A stretch of DNA of 64,000 bases from Plazaster borealis (taxonomy: Eukaryota > Echinodermata > Asteroidea > Forcipulatida > Labidiasteridae), in the NCBI GenBank assembly GCA_021014325.1, contig CM037472.1, positions 1,488,001 to 1,552,000 of the forward strand, in the 5' to 3' direction. This document shows, one piece after another, positions 10,268 to 21,485 of this stretch. The notes below the pieces were generated by a model. That model had not been told where the DNA came from and ran no database searches. It worked only from the letters and a program-made list of their open reading frames with translations. How positions within the stretch are numbered: the stretch's first letter is position 1; each line of letters begins with the position of its first letter. Made by a program: the position numbers and the translations under genes.

Positions 10268-12745
10268 GGGCTCAAGTGACATCCAATTCTTTATTGGGTT
10301 CTGAGCTCAAGTGACTTCCAATTCTTTATTGGGTTCTGGGCTCAAGTGACTTCCAATTCTTTATTGGGTTCTGAGCTCAAGTGACTTCCAATTCTTTATT
10401 GGGTAATTTTGAGCTCTCAAGTGACTTCCAATTTTTTGGGGGGTTCTGAGCTCAAGTGACTTCCAATTCTTTATTGGGTTCTGAGCTCAAGTGACTTCCA
10501 ATTCTTTATTGGGTTCTGGGCTCAAGTGACTTACAATTCTTAATTGGGTTCTGAGCTCAAGTGACTTCCAATTCTTTATTGGGTTCTGAGCTCAAGTGAC
10601 TTCCAATTCTTTATTGGGTTCTGGGCTCAAGTGACTTCCAATTCTTTATTGGGTTCTGAGCTCAAGTGACTTCCAATTCTTTATTGGGTTCTGAGCTCAA
10701 GTGACTTCCAATTCTTTATTGGGTTCTGGGCTCAAGTGACTTACAATTCTTTATTGGGTTCTGGGCTCAAGTGACTTCCAATTCTTTGTGGGGTTCTGAG
10801 CTCAAGTGACTTCCAATTCTTTTGGGGGGGGGTTCTGAGTTCAAGTGACTTCCAATTTTTTATTGGGTTCTGGGCTCAAGTGACTTCCAATTCTTTATTG
10901 GGTTCTGAGCTCAAGTGACTTCCAATTCTTTATTGGGTTCTGAGCTCAAGTGACTTCCAATTCTTTATTGGGTTCTGAGCTCAAGTGACTTCCAATTCTT
11001 TATTGGGTTCTGGGCTCAAGTGACTTCCAATTCTTTATTGGGTTCTGAGCTCAAGTGACTTCCAATTCTTTATTGGGTTCTGAGCTCAAGTGACTTCCAA
11101 TTCTTTATTGGGTTCTGAGCTCAAGTGACTTCCAATTCTTTATTGGGTTCTGGGCTCAAGTGACTTTCAATTCTTTATTGGGTAATTTTGAGCTCTCAAG
11201 TGACTTCCAATTTTTTGGGGGGTTCTGAGCTCAAGTGACTTCCAATTCTTTATTGGGTTCTGAGCTCAAGTGACTTCCAATTCTTTATTGGGTTCTGAGC
11301 TCAAGTGACTTCCAATTCTTTATTGGGTTCTGGGCTCAAGCATGGAGGAAGGAAGAGAAGGAGTTCGAACGGCCCGCCATGGTATTCACGAACCAATTGT
11401 TACAAGCCGTCTTTGATCACAGGGTTTCTTGCCGCGCTACTCTCACACAGCGAGAATCGAGCTATGATATTACACTGGAGTAACCAAATTCGAACACACT
11501 AATGGTCATGAATATGCATGCGCAGTAGCTGTGTACAGGGTGTTTACGTGCGCCATGTTTTCCATGTAATTCTACAAAACGAGCTGAATCTTTTGATGGT
11601 TTGATCGTCGCAACCCGATTTTTCTTTGGGGAAAAACGGGGATATTTGTCTCTATTGATGAAGGAAATATTATGAGAAATATGGGTTTACATTTGTGTGA
11701 TTTTATGGGCTTTCCAACCTTTTCTGAAAGCTCAATTTTAGGGGATCGTGTACGTGATGTGATGGTTTCCTTTGTCCGTTCGTATATTCAGTTTGGTGGA
11801 GCGATGTGGAGCATTTTGATTATAAGGCAATTTGAAATTGATATTTGACAAAACTGTGTCAGAAATGCTTCATAGCACACGCGCCGTTGTTCCCCCAATC
11901 TTCCCACAATGCAACGCGGCTTGTGTCTGGCTTGGGCCCTTCGCGAAATTCGCGCTTTGTTTACCCAGAGCTGTTTTAAGACCGCGGCAAGAAAGTCTGT
12001 GTCTTTGATATGAAGCTCGTTCGAACTCCTTCTCTTCCTTCCTCCATGGCTCAAGTGACTTCCGATTCTTTTTTGGGTTCTGAGCTCAAGTGACTTCCAA
12101 TTCTTATTTGGTTCTGGGCTCAAGTGACTTCCAATTCTTTATTGGGTTCTGAGCTCAAGTGACTTCCAATTCTTTATTGGGTTCTGAGCTCAAGTGACTT
12201 TCAATTCTTTATTGGGTTCTGAGCTCAAGTGACTTCCAATTCTTTATTGGGTTCTGAGCTCAAGTGACTTCCAATTCTTTATTGGGTTCTGAGCTCAAGT
12301 GACTTCCAATTCTTTATTGGGTTCTGAGCTCAAGTGACTTTCAATTCTTTATTGGGTTCTGAGCTCAAGTGACTTCCAATTCTTTATTGGGTTCTGAGCT
12401 CAAGTGACTTCCAATTCTTTATTGGGTTCTGAGCTCAAGTGACTTTCAATTCTTTATTGGGTTCTGAGCTCAAGTGACTTCCAATTCTTTATTGGGTTCT
12501 GAGCTCAAGTGACTTCCAATTTTTTTTTTTTTGGGGGGGGGTTCTGAGCTCAACTGACTTCCAATTCTTTATTGGGTTCTGGGCTCAAGTGACTTCCAAT
12601 TCTTAATTGGGTTCTGAGCTCAAGTGACTTCCAATTCTTTATTGGGTTCTGAGCTCAAGTGACTTCCAATTCTTAATTGGGTTCTGGGCTCAAGTGACTT
12701 CCAATTCTTTTTTGGGTTCTGAGCTCAAGTGACTTCCAATTGGTG
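10268..12745. repeat. 35-bp minisatellite array, split by a transposon
   Basis: About 50 copies of a 35-bp unit (gggttctgagctcaagtg plus acttccaattctttatt) with few variants. A distinctive variant block (gggtaattttgagctctc) occurs at 10401 and again at 11180, showing duplication of a roughly 779-bp block. The element at 11341-12048 interrupts the array. Confidence 0.97.
11341..12048. mobile_element. 708-bp DNA transposon inserted in the minisatellite
   Basis: Near-perfect terminal inverted repeats of about 30 bp (left starts catggaggaaggaagagaag; right ends with its reverse complement). They are flanked by a direct 7-bp duplication gctcaag at 11334-11340 and 12049-12055. Subterminal tcttgccgcg also recurs inverted. 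No transposase frame fits inside, so it is non-autonomous. The interior carries an NRF1-like word (gcatgcgcag, about 11517) and a ZNF143-like word (ttcccacaatgc, about 11900). The 7-bp duplication does not by itself fix the superfamily. Confidence 0.88.
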
Positions 12746-13179
12746 GATGCTCAAAACATTCAATCGCATTGGAGTTCACAGACAACATTGGTGAGGACAT
12801 TGGTGAGGAGGAAATCAGATCCCTCCTCTTCAAATGATCCACTCAGGTGGTCCAATCTCGGGAGAGCCAAATGGGATTTATGTCAACTTTCTCTCTGGTT
12901 CCCTAGAAGGAGGTTGGCACGTGGCACCCGATATTCATTGAAGCCTCTAAACAAGTTAATGTGTCAAGCCGGGAGGCATTGTTGGTAGTTCAGTAGGGGG
13001 CGCTGTTTTGTGTAAATGTTAGCAATAACCTACTGGTAGGGAAATATGCATAAGTTGTGGCTCTACAAGTAAGTTTCATTTGTTTATTTATTTATTTATT
13101 TCATTTTCCGGGATATTACAAACAGTTGTTTGTTGACCCGAACCACACTACTGTGGGGAGGAATTTCTTGGTGTTTCAG
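12746..13179. other. No confident gene; (ttta)n microsatellite at 13078-13104
   Basis: Short coding-like pieces (ALEFTDNIGEDIGEEEIRS, then a frame change) are seen at about 12763-12950. They are broken by stops, so at most this is a decayed coding fragment. No family was recognised. Confidence 0.3.
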
Positions 13180-13270
13180 TTAGGCTTAGCATCTACAAGT
13201 TCATCTACTTGTCAACAAGTAGATCTCCAAGACCAGCCTAACTTATAGGAGCTGCACTCTCCAGTAAAAG
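13180..13270 (+). other. Exon-like module, copy 1 (91 nt)
   Basis: Acceptor cttggtgtttcag and donor ccagtaaaag|gtgaat bound 91 nt. One frame reads LGLASTSSSTCQQVDLQDQP then NL and stop. The second copy (13964-14054) has the same length, same borders, same frame and the stop at the same place. The 3' flanking 'intron' sequence (ggtcccaaat, gaatgtctactgttgg) is also duplicated. Confidence 0.4.
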
Positions 13271-13368
13271 GTGAATTCCCAAAAAGTGAATTAAAACATT
13301 CACACCCGGTCCCAAATAAAGCTCTCTGGTAATTGTTCAGAATGTCTACTGTTGGTCTGGTTTAACCA

Positions 13369-13556
13369 GCTGGGCCCAATTTCAGAGAGCTGCTTATAGG
13401 CACAAAAAATAGCTAAGCACAACAAAATTATGCTTACTAGAATAAGGTTACCAGCCAAAATACCATGTCTCATGTACAATTTGTGACTGGTATCCTGCTC
13501 ATTTCTGCTAAGCAAACACTTGTTAAGCAATATTTAAGCAGCTCTATGAAATTGGG
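13369..13556. repeat. Dispersed palindromic repeat, 'agctgctta' family copy
   Basis: Begins gggcccaatttcagagagct and ends ctatgaaattgggcc. It shares ctaagcacaacaaaatta and tgtacaatttgtgactgg with 62169-62340. Confidence 0.7.
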
Positions 13557-13963
13557 CCTCGAAGTTAATAACAGTCATTTGCTTGTAGCATATCAATTCA
13601 TTCAAAGATGTTTGTGTGTTGTTTAGCAGTCATTTTAGAGTTGACAGGCTTGGTTGTGGGGGTTTTTTCTGTGGGTTTGAAAGATTTTGGGAAAGTTCAT
13701 TAGGAAGCTTCCATGTTAAACCAAAATATCAAGACAATTTCTTGGCTGTTGGTAATTTAAACTGTGCTTGCTATTTGCTAGATTAGTTTCATTCTGAATG
13801 CTCACTGATAAACCATTATGTTGCTGCTTTCAATGTTCGATTTATTAAAAAAGTATTAACAAATCTGAAGGTAAAGCAAGTTATCTGAAATTAACTGTTT
13901 TAATGATGGGTAATATTCTAAAACACTAAACATTGCAAATTGTGCATCTTGTTTGTTTTGAAG

Positions 13964-14054
13964 TCAGACTTAGCATCTCCAAAGACATCTACCCAACGAC
14001 AAGTTGATGTCCAAACCAAGCCTAAGATGTAGGAGCTGCACTCTCCAGTAAAAG
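13964..14054 (+). other. Exon-like module, copy 2 (91 nt)
   Basis: Diverged duplicate of 13180-13270 with acceptor tgtttgttttgaag and donor ccagtaaaag|gtgaat. The matching frame reads SDLASPKTSTQRQVDVQTKP then KM and stop. Conservation of length, splice borders and frame between the copies is the main argument that this was once, or still is, an exon. Confidence 0.4.
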
Positions 14055-14949
14055 GTGAATTACCAACAACTTTCTTTAATATTTACCCTTGGTCCCAAAT
14101 GGAGCTCTGCAATAACTGTGCAGAATGTCTACTGTTGGTCTGATTTCAACAGAAGAAATATTTTCCCCCTTATTTCAGCTTTCCCAATGTGCATCATTCA
14201 ACGTAATATTCTCTAGAGTGATGATTGATTTGCAAAAAAAACAGTGTTTATAACTACGGTTTAACCTTGCCTCAATTATTGCAATCTCCTGGTCAGGAGA
14301 CGGAGAGATGATTTTAGCTAAAAAATATTCCACCCATATATCTTCCCTGAAAAGATAAAAGAAAGAAGACAACAAATGTTGGTAGCTTCAAAAACAAATT
14401 ACTTTTTAAACATGCTGACTGAGTCCTATGGTTTACTTGTTAACAAAAATAAAGGACAAGAAAAAGAATTGGTCAAAAAAATCAAGTAAATAAAACAATA
14501 ATTACTTATCACACTGTGAACAAACTGATACTGGGTCATCATCAATTTTTAATCATCCCTGCAAGGGATTTTGCACATTTCAATTGTTGACTTGCATGCA
14601 ATTTCTCAAAACTTGACCTTTCAGAGCCAGAGATGTAACTGATAGTTCTCTAAAATCAAGTGCAGAGAGAATCACCCCCATTGACATCTTGAAGGCTACA
14701 GGGTAGAAAGGAGAGCAACGCGTATGTAAGCATCAGTATCCTCAAGACATCTTATCTGTTCATCTAGCAATCATGAATGAACAACCAAGCAATTTGTTGT
14801 CTTCATCTTTAAGATATTGTAGGTGTGTTTAATAGTTTGATGTTTTCTGTTTTCGTCGTATAGTGGGCTGTTTTTGCAGCACTATACAGTTAACATCTTG
14901 TAAATAAGTACACCATTGCAAGCAAGCACATATGCGTTTTGAAATTGGA
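14055..14949. other. No gene seen
   Basis: AT-rich. A word at 14862-14884 (gtgggctgtttttgcagcac) is the reverse complement of one at 25843-25862, linking this region to the duplicated module region at 25.7-29.1 kb. Confidence 0.4.
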
Positions 14950-14959
14950 GATTTTAGAG

Positions 14960-15468
14960 CCTTTGAAGTGCCGAGATACGATTTGTTGGGCCGAGATACC
15001 CTTGGTTGAGCCGAGATACCCGTGGTTGTGCCTGGATTCGGAGATTTGATTGGAGGGGGAGCGGTTCGATTCGGAATCGATGGTGGTACAACACGGAAAA
15101 TTCCGAATAAATAAAGGGACCTGGACATTTGCACGTGGCATTTGGGGTCCTACCCCCGTTGTTGGTTGATCTTAAAGGTGCATCGGGCTCCTCGACCGGC
15201 GGGGATGGTACCGGTGTTATCAGCAAAATGGTTGGCCCAGCGGGGGTAGTCCCTAGTCTTTGGCCGTGGGGGCTAGTGGACCGCGTTAGTACGGTAGGGG
15301 ACTGCCTCAGAAACTGGTTCGCTGAGGTGGCGGACCGGACCCTTCCGAAAGGGAGGTGCAATGGCTCTGACGATCTCGAAAAGCGCGTGGGGCTGGTATC
15401 CTGGGACCTGCACGCGGTGGCCCTGCTCTTAGACAAACCTTACCAGGATGATATTGGCAAAATTTAAA
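14960..15468 (+). other. GC-rich island with open frames on both strands; identity unknown
   Basis: A roughly 500-bp GC- and CpG-rich block in otherwise AT-rich DNA. It begins with three copies of gccgagatac (14970-15020). On + a frame is open from 15129 to 15467 (112 residues, …GLVDRVSTVGDCLRNWFAEV…). On the minus strand a 160-residue frame is open (14954-15436, Pro/Ser/Thr-rich). The overlap of open frames is partly an effect of GC content. Short hairpins (cctcag…ctgagg, cccttccgaaaggg) could suit a structured RNA. I do not recognise a gene, an rRNA or a common small RNA here. Confidence 0.3.
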
Positions 15469-15679
15469 ACTGACTAAATTAAAATGCTTGCAAAGGTGTA
15501 CTTAAATACTTAAATATTTTAGATTTGTTATTATAAGCTTATGAATCCATGTTCTGCATTACTATTGTGATGTGATGTTAAACTTTATCAGTGGTGTATA
15601 CAGTAACTTTGACTGGTTGTTTTGGCCACCAAATAAGTATTGACTGGTTAAATTGTGAAAAACGCGATCGAGTTAGGTA

Positions 15680-18055
15680 CAGAAACGAGGCTGCTGCTGA
15701 TGGGTTGGAGCGCGAGTCGGGTGATGAAAATATTGTGGCAAATATTAGAGTTTTCGTTTCGTCACATAGGTCTTGTTTGTGTACAGGACCTGTGAAAATG
15801 CACTGAAACTTGTTATTGTTATTGTTCTTTTTTCTCCATGTAGATATTACCAAATTTAACAAGTAACAAGTATAAGATAACACATTAGTTAAAAAATTAT
15901 ATATAATATATATAAATTTTAAACAAAAATACTGAAAAACACAAACAAAATATTTAAATAGAGAAGGGAGAATTTTTTTGTCCTGTAACCAAAATATTAC
16001 AAAGTCAGGGATCAAACAAGGAATTAATGATAATAAAATATACATACATGTAAACTGCTGATATGATTTTTTTAAAAAAATGGTTTGTTGTAAGGACTTT
16101 GTTGACAACAAACTTTGTTTAACAAAACAAATTATTATGATTATTTTTTAAAATTCCATTAAATTTCCCCACCAACATCTGAAGATCAATAACTTATGGT
16201 TCGATTAAAATGACAAAAATCGAATGACCACATTACCAGTAGCTTATTGGTATTTTAATCTGAAGACAAATTATAAATTATAAATTAAAAATATATGATT
16301 AAACATGATAAAATATTTCAATTGCACCAAATACTTTTATATAATGCATAAATACATATCTATACAGATAGATTATTGATAAAAAAGAATCACAATCTCA
16401 ATTTAAACTAACAATCAACATTTATATGTATGTTATGTCTGTCCATATAAAAAAGAAATATGTGATAAAGGTAATGTAGTGTCTCCTACTAACATTCCGT
16501 ACCTACATTAGGCTTTGAATTCAAATTAATTAATATTATTTAAATTTATTTGGCATTTAACATCTCTTACAATGATTTTTTAATGAATACTTTATCCTTT
16601 AAATACAATATAATTATTATTAGATGTTAAGTTTTAACCTTTAACAAAATCTTATCATTGTGTTACTTCATTTAAATGCAACTGATGACATTGTTAAAAT
16701 TGATCAATTTATGAACATTTATATGACAAAATTAACTAAATATAAAAATAACTAAGCAACATTAATCTAACTCTAGCAAGTTTATGTTTTACAATACTAA
16801 CTACAATGAGTTAAGAACTAATTTAAACATAACAATGTTAAAAATAACAATGATAAATTATGGGCTAACACCCAACTTTCAATTCTTATGTAAGATACAA
16901 GTGATTAAGATTTCCCCATTTTAATTCTTTTTTACGAAATCTTTTGTAGGGGTAACATTTTATTTTGTGCATTACTAACAAGAATATTGTTAAAAAAGAT
17001 GGGTTGGAGTGCGAGTCGGACAGACATAAAGTCATCGCGCGTTGAAGATATTGCGACCAATATCAAAGTATTCATTTTGTATAGAAGGACGTTATTGTTT
17101 GTGCAAATGACCCGTGAAAATGCACTTGAATGTGTCATTATTTTATTTTACCATAATTCACAGAAAAATGGACACATGACAAGTTTCCACATGTAACAAG
17201 ATAATGACCACACAAATACACAGGGTTTAACAAAACATTACAGAGTTGGGTGATCACACAAGGAATTAATAATAAATATAAACCATAACAATATTTTTGT
17301 GTAATATAAATGATTTGTAGTTGAGGCTTTGTTGTAAACATAGTCTGTTTTAAAAAACAACTTCTTATGATTGATTTTTTAACATTGAATTAAATCTCAC
17401 CACTAACATCTGAAAAGAAATGAAATAAATTTCATGATTTGTTTAAAATTACTATTAAACAAATAACCACATTACAAAGTAACATATTGGTTTTTTAATC
17501 AGCAGAGATAATTACAATTTATCGTTAATAGTTTTTTAAGTAAGCTTTTTGTCTAATAGTTCATGAATTTGAAAATATGTGATGAAGGTTCTGTAGTGTC
17601 TTCTACTAACATTCCACGATTAATTTAGGTCTTGAATTAAAAATCTATCAATGTAATTTGAAGGAAATAGACATTTAACATATCCTATGATGAGTTTTTT
17701 ATGACAAGTTCTATACTTTTAATTATTGAAGTTTTTAACCACTACCTAATCCTGTCCTTTTATTACTTCAGTTAAATTCAAATGATGACAATAACAAAAG
17801 GGGGAAGGATACATTTATTAACCTTAAAATGAAAACCATCAATTACATCAACATTAATCTACCTAGGCCTAACTCTAACAAGTTTATGTTTCCAATTTGA
17901 ATGAGTAGTTATTTTACAATAACTCATACATGTAAATGTACTAGTTGACTACCATGAAATGAGTTTTCTGAACTAACTTAAACATAATATGTTAAGAATA
18001 ACAATGATAAATTATAGGCTGTCAATTTTTATGTAAGATACAACAAATGGTTTTC
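15680..18055. repeat. AT-rich diverged tandem duplication (about 1.2-kb units)
   Basis: Unit 1 (about 15690-16915) and unit 2 (about 16997-18055) share collinear words: gatgggttggag…gcgagtcgg, gaaaatgcac, caaggaattaat, tagtgtctcctactaacatt / tagtgtcttctactaacatt, aacaatgataaatta and tgtaagatacaa. No long coding frame is preserved between them. The 177-residue minus-strand open frame at 15578-16111 is low-complexity and not conserved in unit 2. Confidence 0.7.
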
Positions 18056-18819
18056 ACTTTTTCAATGTTATTATATTTTACGTTGGAAGGGAAGGGGTAA
18101 CAAGTGAGACAAAAGAAATTAAATTTGGACATTGGAGTAGAGTCATACTAATCTTGTTTTATTTATAATTAGTAGAAAAGGTTATATCACTAAGGTGGGT
18201 GGTTCTTTTGGGTTCAAGCCCTCTTACAAGACAGGCCTACATGTAGATTAACACTTACTAACTTACAAACTGCCGCATTTATTTTTATTCAGAAATTGAT
18301 GCCAAAATAATAGATAAGTAATAACAATTAATTAATTGTAATAAATAGAAAACGAAACCGAAAGGGTTACACACCAATGTAATAGGCTATGACCTACGAC
18401 CTCTCGAGTAACGTCGGTAAAAGGAAATATTGTTTATACGCGATCGGTGCATCTGTTAAGCCGTGCTAAATAGCAGCCTCATTTCTGTAAGGTATCGTGT
18501 AATACATGAACTGTGATAAGGAAAAGAAGAAATGAGTATCTAATTATTTCTGTGAATATTAAATCAGTGTGTTTAAAGATTGGAATGATCCCACATTTTA
18601 ATCCCTTTTATTGTATATAAGAAGTATCACTTTAAGAATTTTTTTTATTCACGGGGCATGTGTATAAGGGTGATTCTATCAAGAATAAATAAAATGGCGA
18701 GTAGATAGTGGTAGAGCCCTCTATGCAGTGACCAAAAGAAATTTAAGGGGGGGGCAACTTGATGAGAGAATGCAATATTTTGAACCCATTTTATAGGGAA
18801 TAATTAGTGTATTTGTACG
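18056..18819. other. No gene seen
   Basis: AT-rich with poly-A/T runs. No exon or known repeat was recognised. Confidence 0.45.
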
Positions 18820-19105
18820 TTAAAGGTATTATACAGGATTGGTAAGGATAAAAAAATCACTGTTTAATATTTCCCTCTGAAATAAAGTCAAATTCAAGGA
18901 AGCTGTATTTGAAACCAAAATTAAGGCCAATGTGTTTACATGTTGAAAATTGTGCATGCTTTTCACTATTTTCTCCCGACTCTCACAACGGATTAAGTCA
19001 AAATTTTCACAGGTTTTTTATTTCATGTGTTATATGGTTGATCACACAAAATATGAACACTGCAAATATTTTGTCAGTTCTACCAATCCTGTATATAACT
19101 TTTAA
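18820..19105. mobile_element. TTAA MITE, diverged
   Basis: TTAA-AGGTATTATACAGGATTGGTAA at the left and ATCCTGTATATAACT-TTAA at the right form an inverted pair. Interior words (caaattttcac-like, aggttttttatttcatg) are related to family A. Confidence 0.6.
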
Positions 19106-19245
19106 CATCATTATAAAGTAGATAGTGTATTTTGTTAACTTTGAGATGATGTGGATTTTATTTTTGCTTCAAAACTTGATACTTTTAATAAGGAAGACGA
19201 TTAACTCATGTTATGGAATTTAATTGTTACTTAAAGTTAACGACC

Positions 19246-19412
19246 AATAGACCTTATGCATTGACGTCAAGCGTTGAGGTAAAATGACGACAAAACAATG
19301 GAAAACGCACATTTATGTACGCGCGGCGCAGATGATGGGCCATGAGTAACCTTCTTTTGACCTCTAGTTGAGGGTGCCCTACTCAAATGGCGTCATGTGC
19401 ACAAGGTCTATT
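19246..19412. mobile_element. Short MITE with AATAGACCTT ends
   Basis: Ends aatagaccttatgcattgac and its near reverse complement gtcatgtgcacaaggtctatt. A related copy in opposite orientation lies at about 33001-33128 (sharing ggtcaaaag, gcccatc and tttccattgttt). Confidence 0.7.
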
Positions 19413-19698
19413 ACTCTGTTACATATTTTGTATTATTTATTTTGTAATTTTTAATGTTAAACTACTTATTAAGGTTTGTAACACATTCAGTATAATTATG
19501 TGTAATTTTAATTTGCTCTTTGTAAATGGTATGAATAAACTATCTTTAAACGTACACCAACAAACATTTCTTTATTTTCTTTTTCTCTCCTATCTCATGC
19601 TAAGGTCAAAGGTCATAGGGTGCATCTCATTATTTTTTTATTTTTTGACCTATCCAACCTAAGGTTTAAATATAACGTCCGAGCGATTTTTTTCAAGC

Positions 19699-19900
19699 GG
19701 CCATGTGGCCCAGCGGGCTAGCTCACAGCTTCCGGAATCCTGGAGCTGTGAGCTCGGGGGTTCAAATCCTGGCGGGACCCTTTTTTACCAGTAAAAAAGA
19801 ACTTTTTTTAAAATTCTTGTAAAAATGGGTAGGGCTTGAACCTGGTACCTTTAGCTCTGTAGCCTCTATCTCTTACCACTCTGCTACTGAGCTTTCTTAA
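19699..19900. mobile_element. tRNA-like SINE heads, two in opposite orientation
   Basis: 19699-19780 (+) looks like a tRNA head (ggcccagcgggctagctcac … gggttcaaatcc). 19845-19900 holds a second head on the minus strand (cttgaacctggtacc … ctgctactgagc). Neither folds as an obvious intact functional tRNA. Confidence 0.45.
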
Positions 19901-19999
19901 AAATTTAACGGTTTTTGACCTGATGAATATTAGAATGGCCTGACTTAGAAAAAAATTCAATTTTTATTTCCCCCTGGCTATACCCTTGGATTTTGGGTT

Positions 20000-21485
20000 G
20001 ATCTGAGGGCTGACCAAGGGCCTTGGAGCTTGGCTTGGGGAGTAAAATTTCTAAGTGCTGGGGGGCCAGGGAGGTTGCTGGGCAGTCAGTCAGCCAGTGG
20101 GGCTGGGCTGGCTGGGCTTGGGGTGATGGGCTGGGAGGTTGCTGGGCAGTCAGTCAGCCAGTGGGCTGGAGTGGTTGGGATGAGGGCTTGGGGTGATGGC
20201 TGGACTGGTTGGGATGAGGGCTTGGGGTGATGGGCTGGGAGGTTGCTGGGCAGTCAGTCAGCCAGTGGGCTGGAGTGGTTGGGATGAGGGCTTGGGGTGA
20301 TGGCTGGACTGGTTGGGATGAGGGCTTGGGTGATGGCTGGACTGGTTGGGATGAGGGCTTGTGGTGATAGGCTGGGCTGGTTGGGATGAGGGCTTGTGGT
20401 GATGGGCTGGGAGGTTGCTGGGCAGTCAGTCAGCCAGTGGGCTTGAGTGGTTGGGATGAGGGGTTGGGGTGATGGCTGGACTGGTTGGGATGAGGGCTTG
20501 GGGTGATGGCTGGACTGATTGGGATGAGGGCTTGGGGTAATGGGCTGGACTGGTTGGGATGAGGGCTTGGCGTGATGGCTGGAGGGGTTGGGGTGATGGC
20601 TGGACTGGTTGCGATGAGGGTTTGGGGCAATGGGTTGGTTGGGATGAGGGTTTGGGGTGATGGCTGGACTGGTTGGGATGAGGGCTTGGGGTGATGGGCT
20701 GGGCTGGTTGGGATGAGGGTTTGTGGTGATGGGCTGGACTGGTTGGGATGAGGGTTTGCGGTGATGGGCTGGACTGGTTGGGATGACGGCTTGGGGTGAT
20801 TGCTGGACTGGTTGGGATGAGGGCTTGGGGTGATGGCTGGACTGGTTGGGATGAGGGTCTGGGGTGATGGGCTGGGCTGGTTGGGATGAGGGCTTGGGAT
20901 GATGGCTGGACTGGTTGGGATGAGGGCTTGGGGTGATGGGCTGGGCTGGTTGGGATGAGGGTTTGGGGTGATGGGCTGGACTGGTTGGGATGACGGCTTG
21001 GGGTGATGGCTGGACTGGTTGGGATGAGGGCTTGGGGTGATGGCTGGACTGGTTGGGATGAGGGTCTGGGGTGATGGGCTGGGCTGGTTGGGATGAGGGC
21101 TTGGGGTGATGGTAGGGGGTGATGGGCTGGACTGGTTTGGATGAGGGTTTGGGGTGATGGCTGGACTGGTTGGGCCTAGGGCTTGGGGTGATGGGCTGGA
21201 GGGGTTGGGATGAGGGGTTGGATGATGGCTGGACTGGTTGGGATGAGGGCTTGGGGTGATGGCTGGACTGGTTGGGATGAGGGCTTGGGGTGATGGGCTG
21301 GACTGGTTTGGATGAGGGTTTGGGGTGATGGCTGGACTGGTTGGGACTAGGGCTTGGGGTGATGGGCTGGAGGGGTTGGGATGAGGGGTTGGATGATGGC
21401 TGGACTGGTTGGGATGAGGGCTTGGGGTGATGGCTGGACTGGTTGGGATGAGGGCTTGGGGATGATGGTAGGCATGATGGGCTTA
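20000..21485. repeat. G-rich minisatellite, about 34-35 bp unit
   Basis: Tandem unit tggctggactggttgggatg followed by agggcttggggtga, with variants (gggctgg, ggggttgg). A longer composite repeat (ggttgctgggcagtcagtca, about 110-bp spacing) is confined to the left part, 20070-20440. Strong purine-strand bias: the G-rich strand is +. Confidence 0.96.

Noticed and set aside
12763..12950. Coding-like peptides (EFTDNIGEDIGEEEIRS…) right after the 35-bp array
   Set aside because: They are broken by a stop and a frame change, with no splice borders and no family recognised. Kept only as a note.
15578..16111. 177-residue minus-strand open frame
   Set aside because: AT-driven, rich in F/I/L/N with an NNNNN run, not conserved in the duplicate unit at 17.0-18.05 kb.
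20030..20630. Glycine/tryptophan-rich and proline/serine-rich open frames
   Set aside because: Translations of the G-rich minisatellite on each strand.
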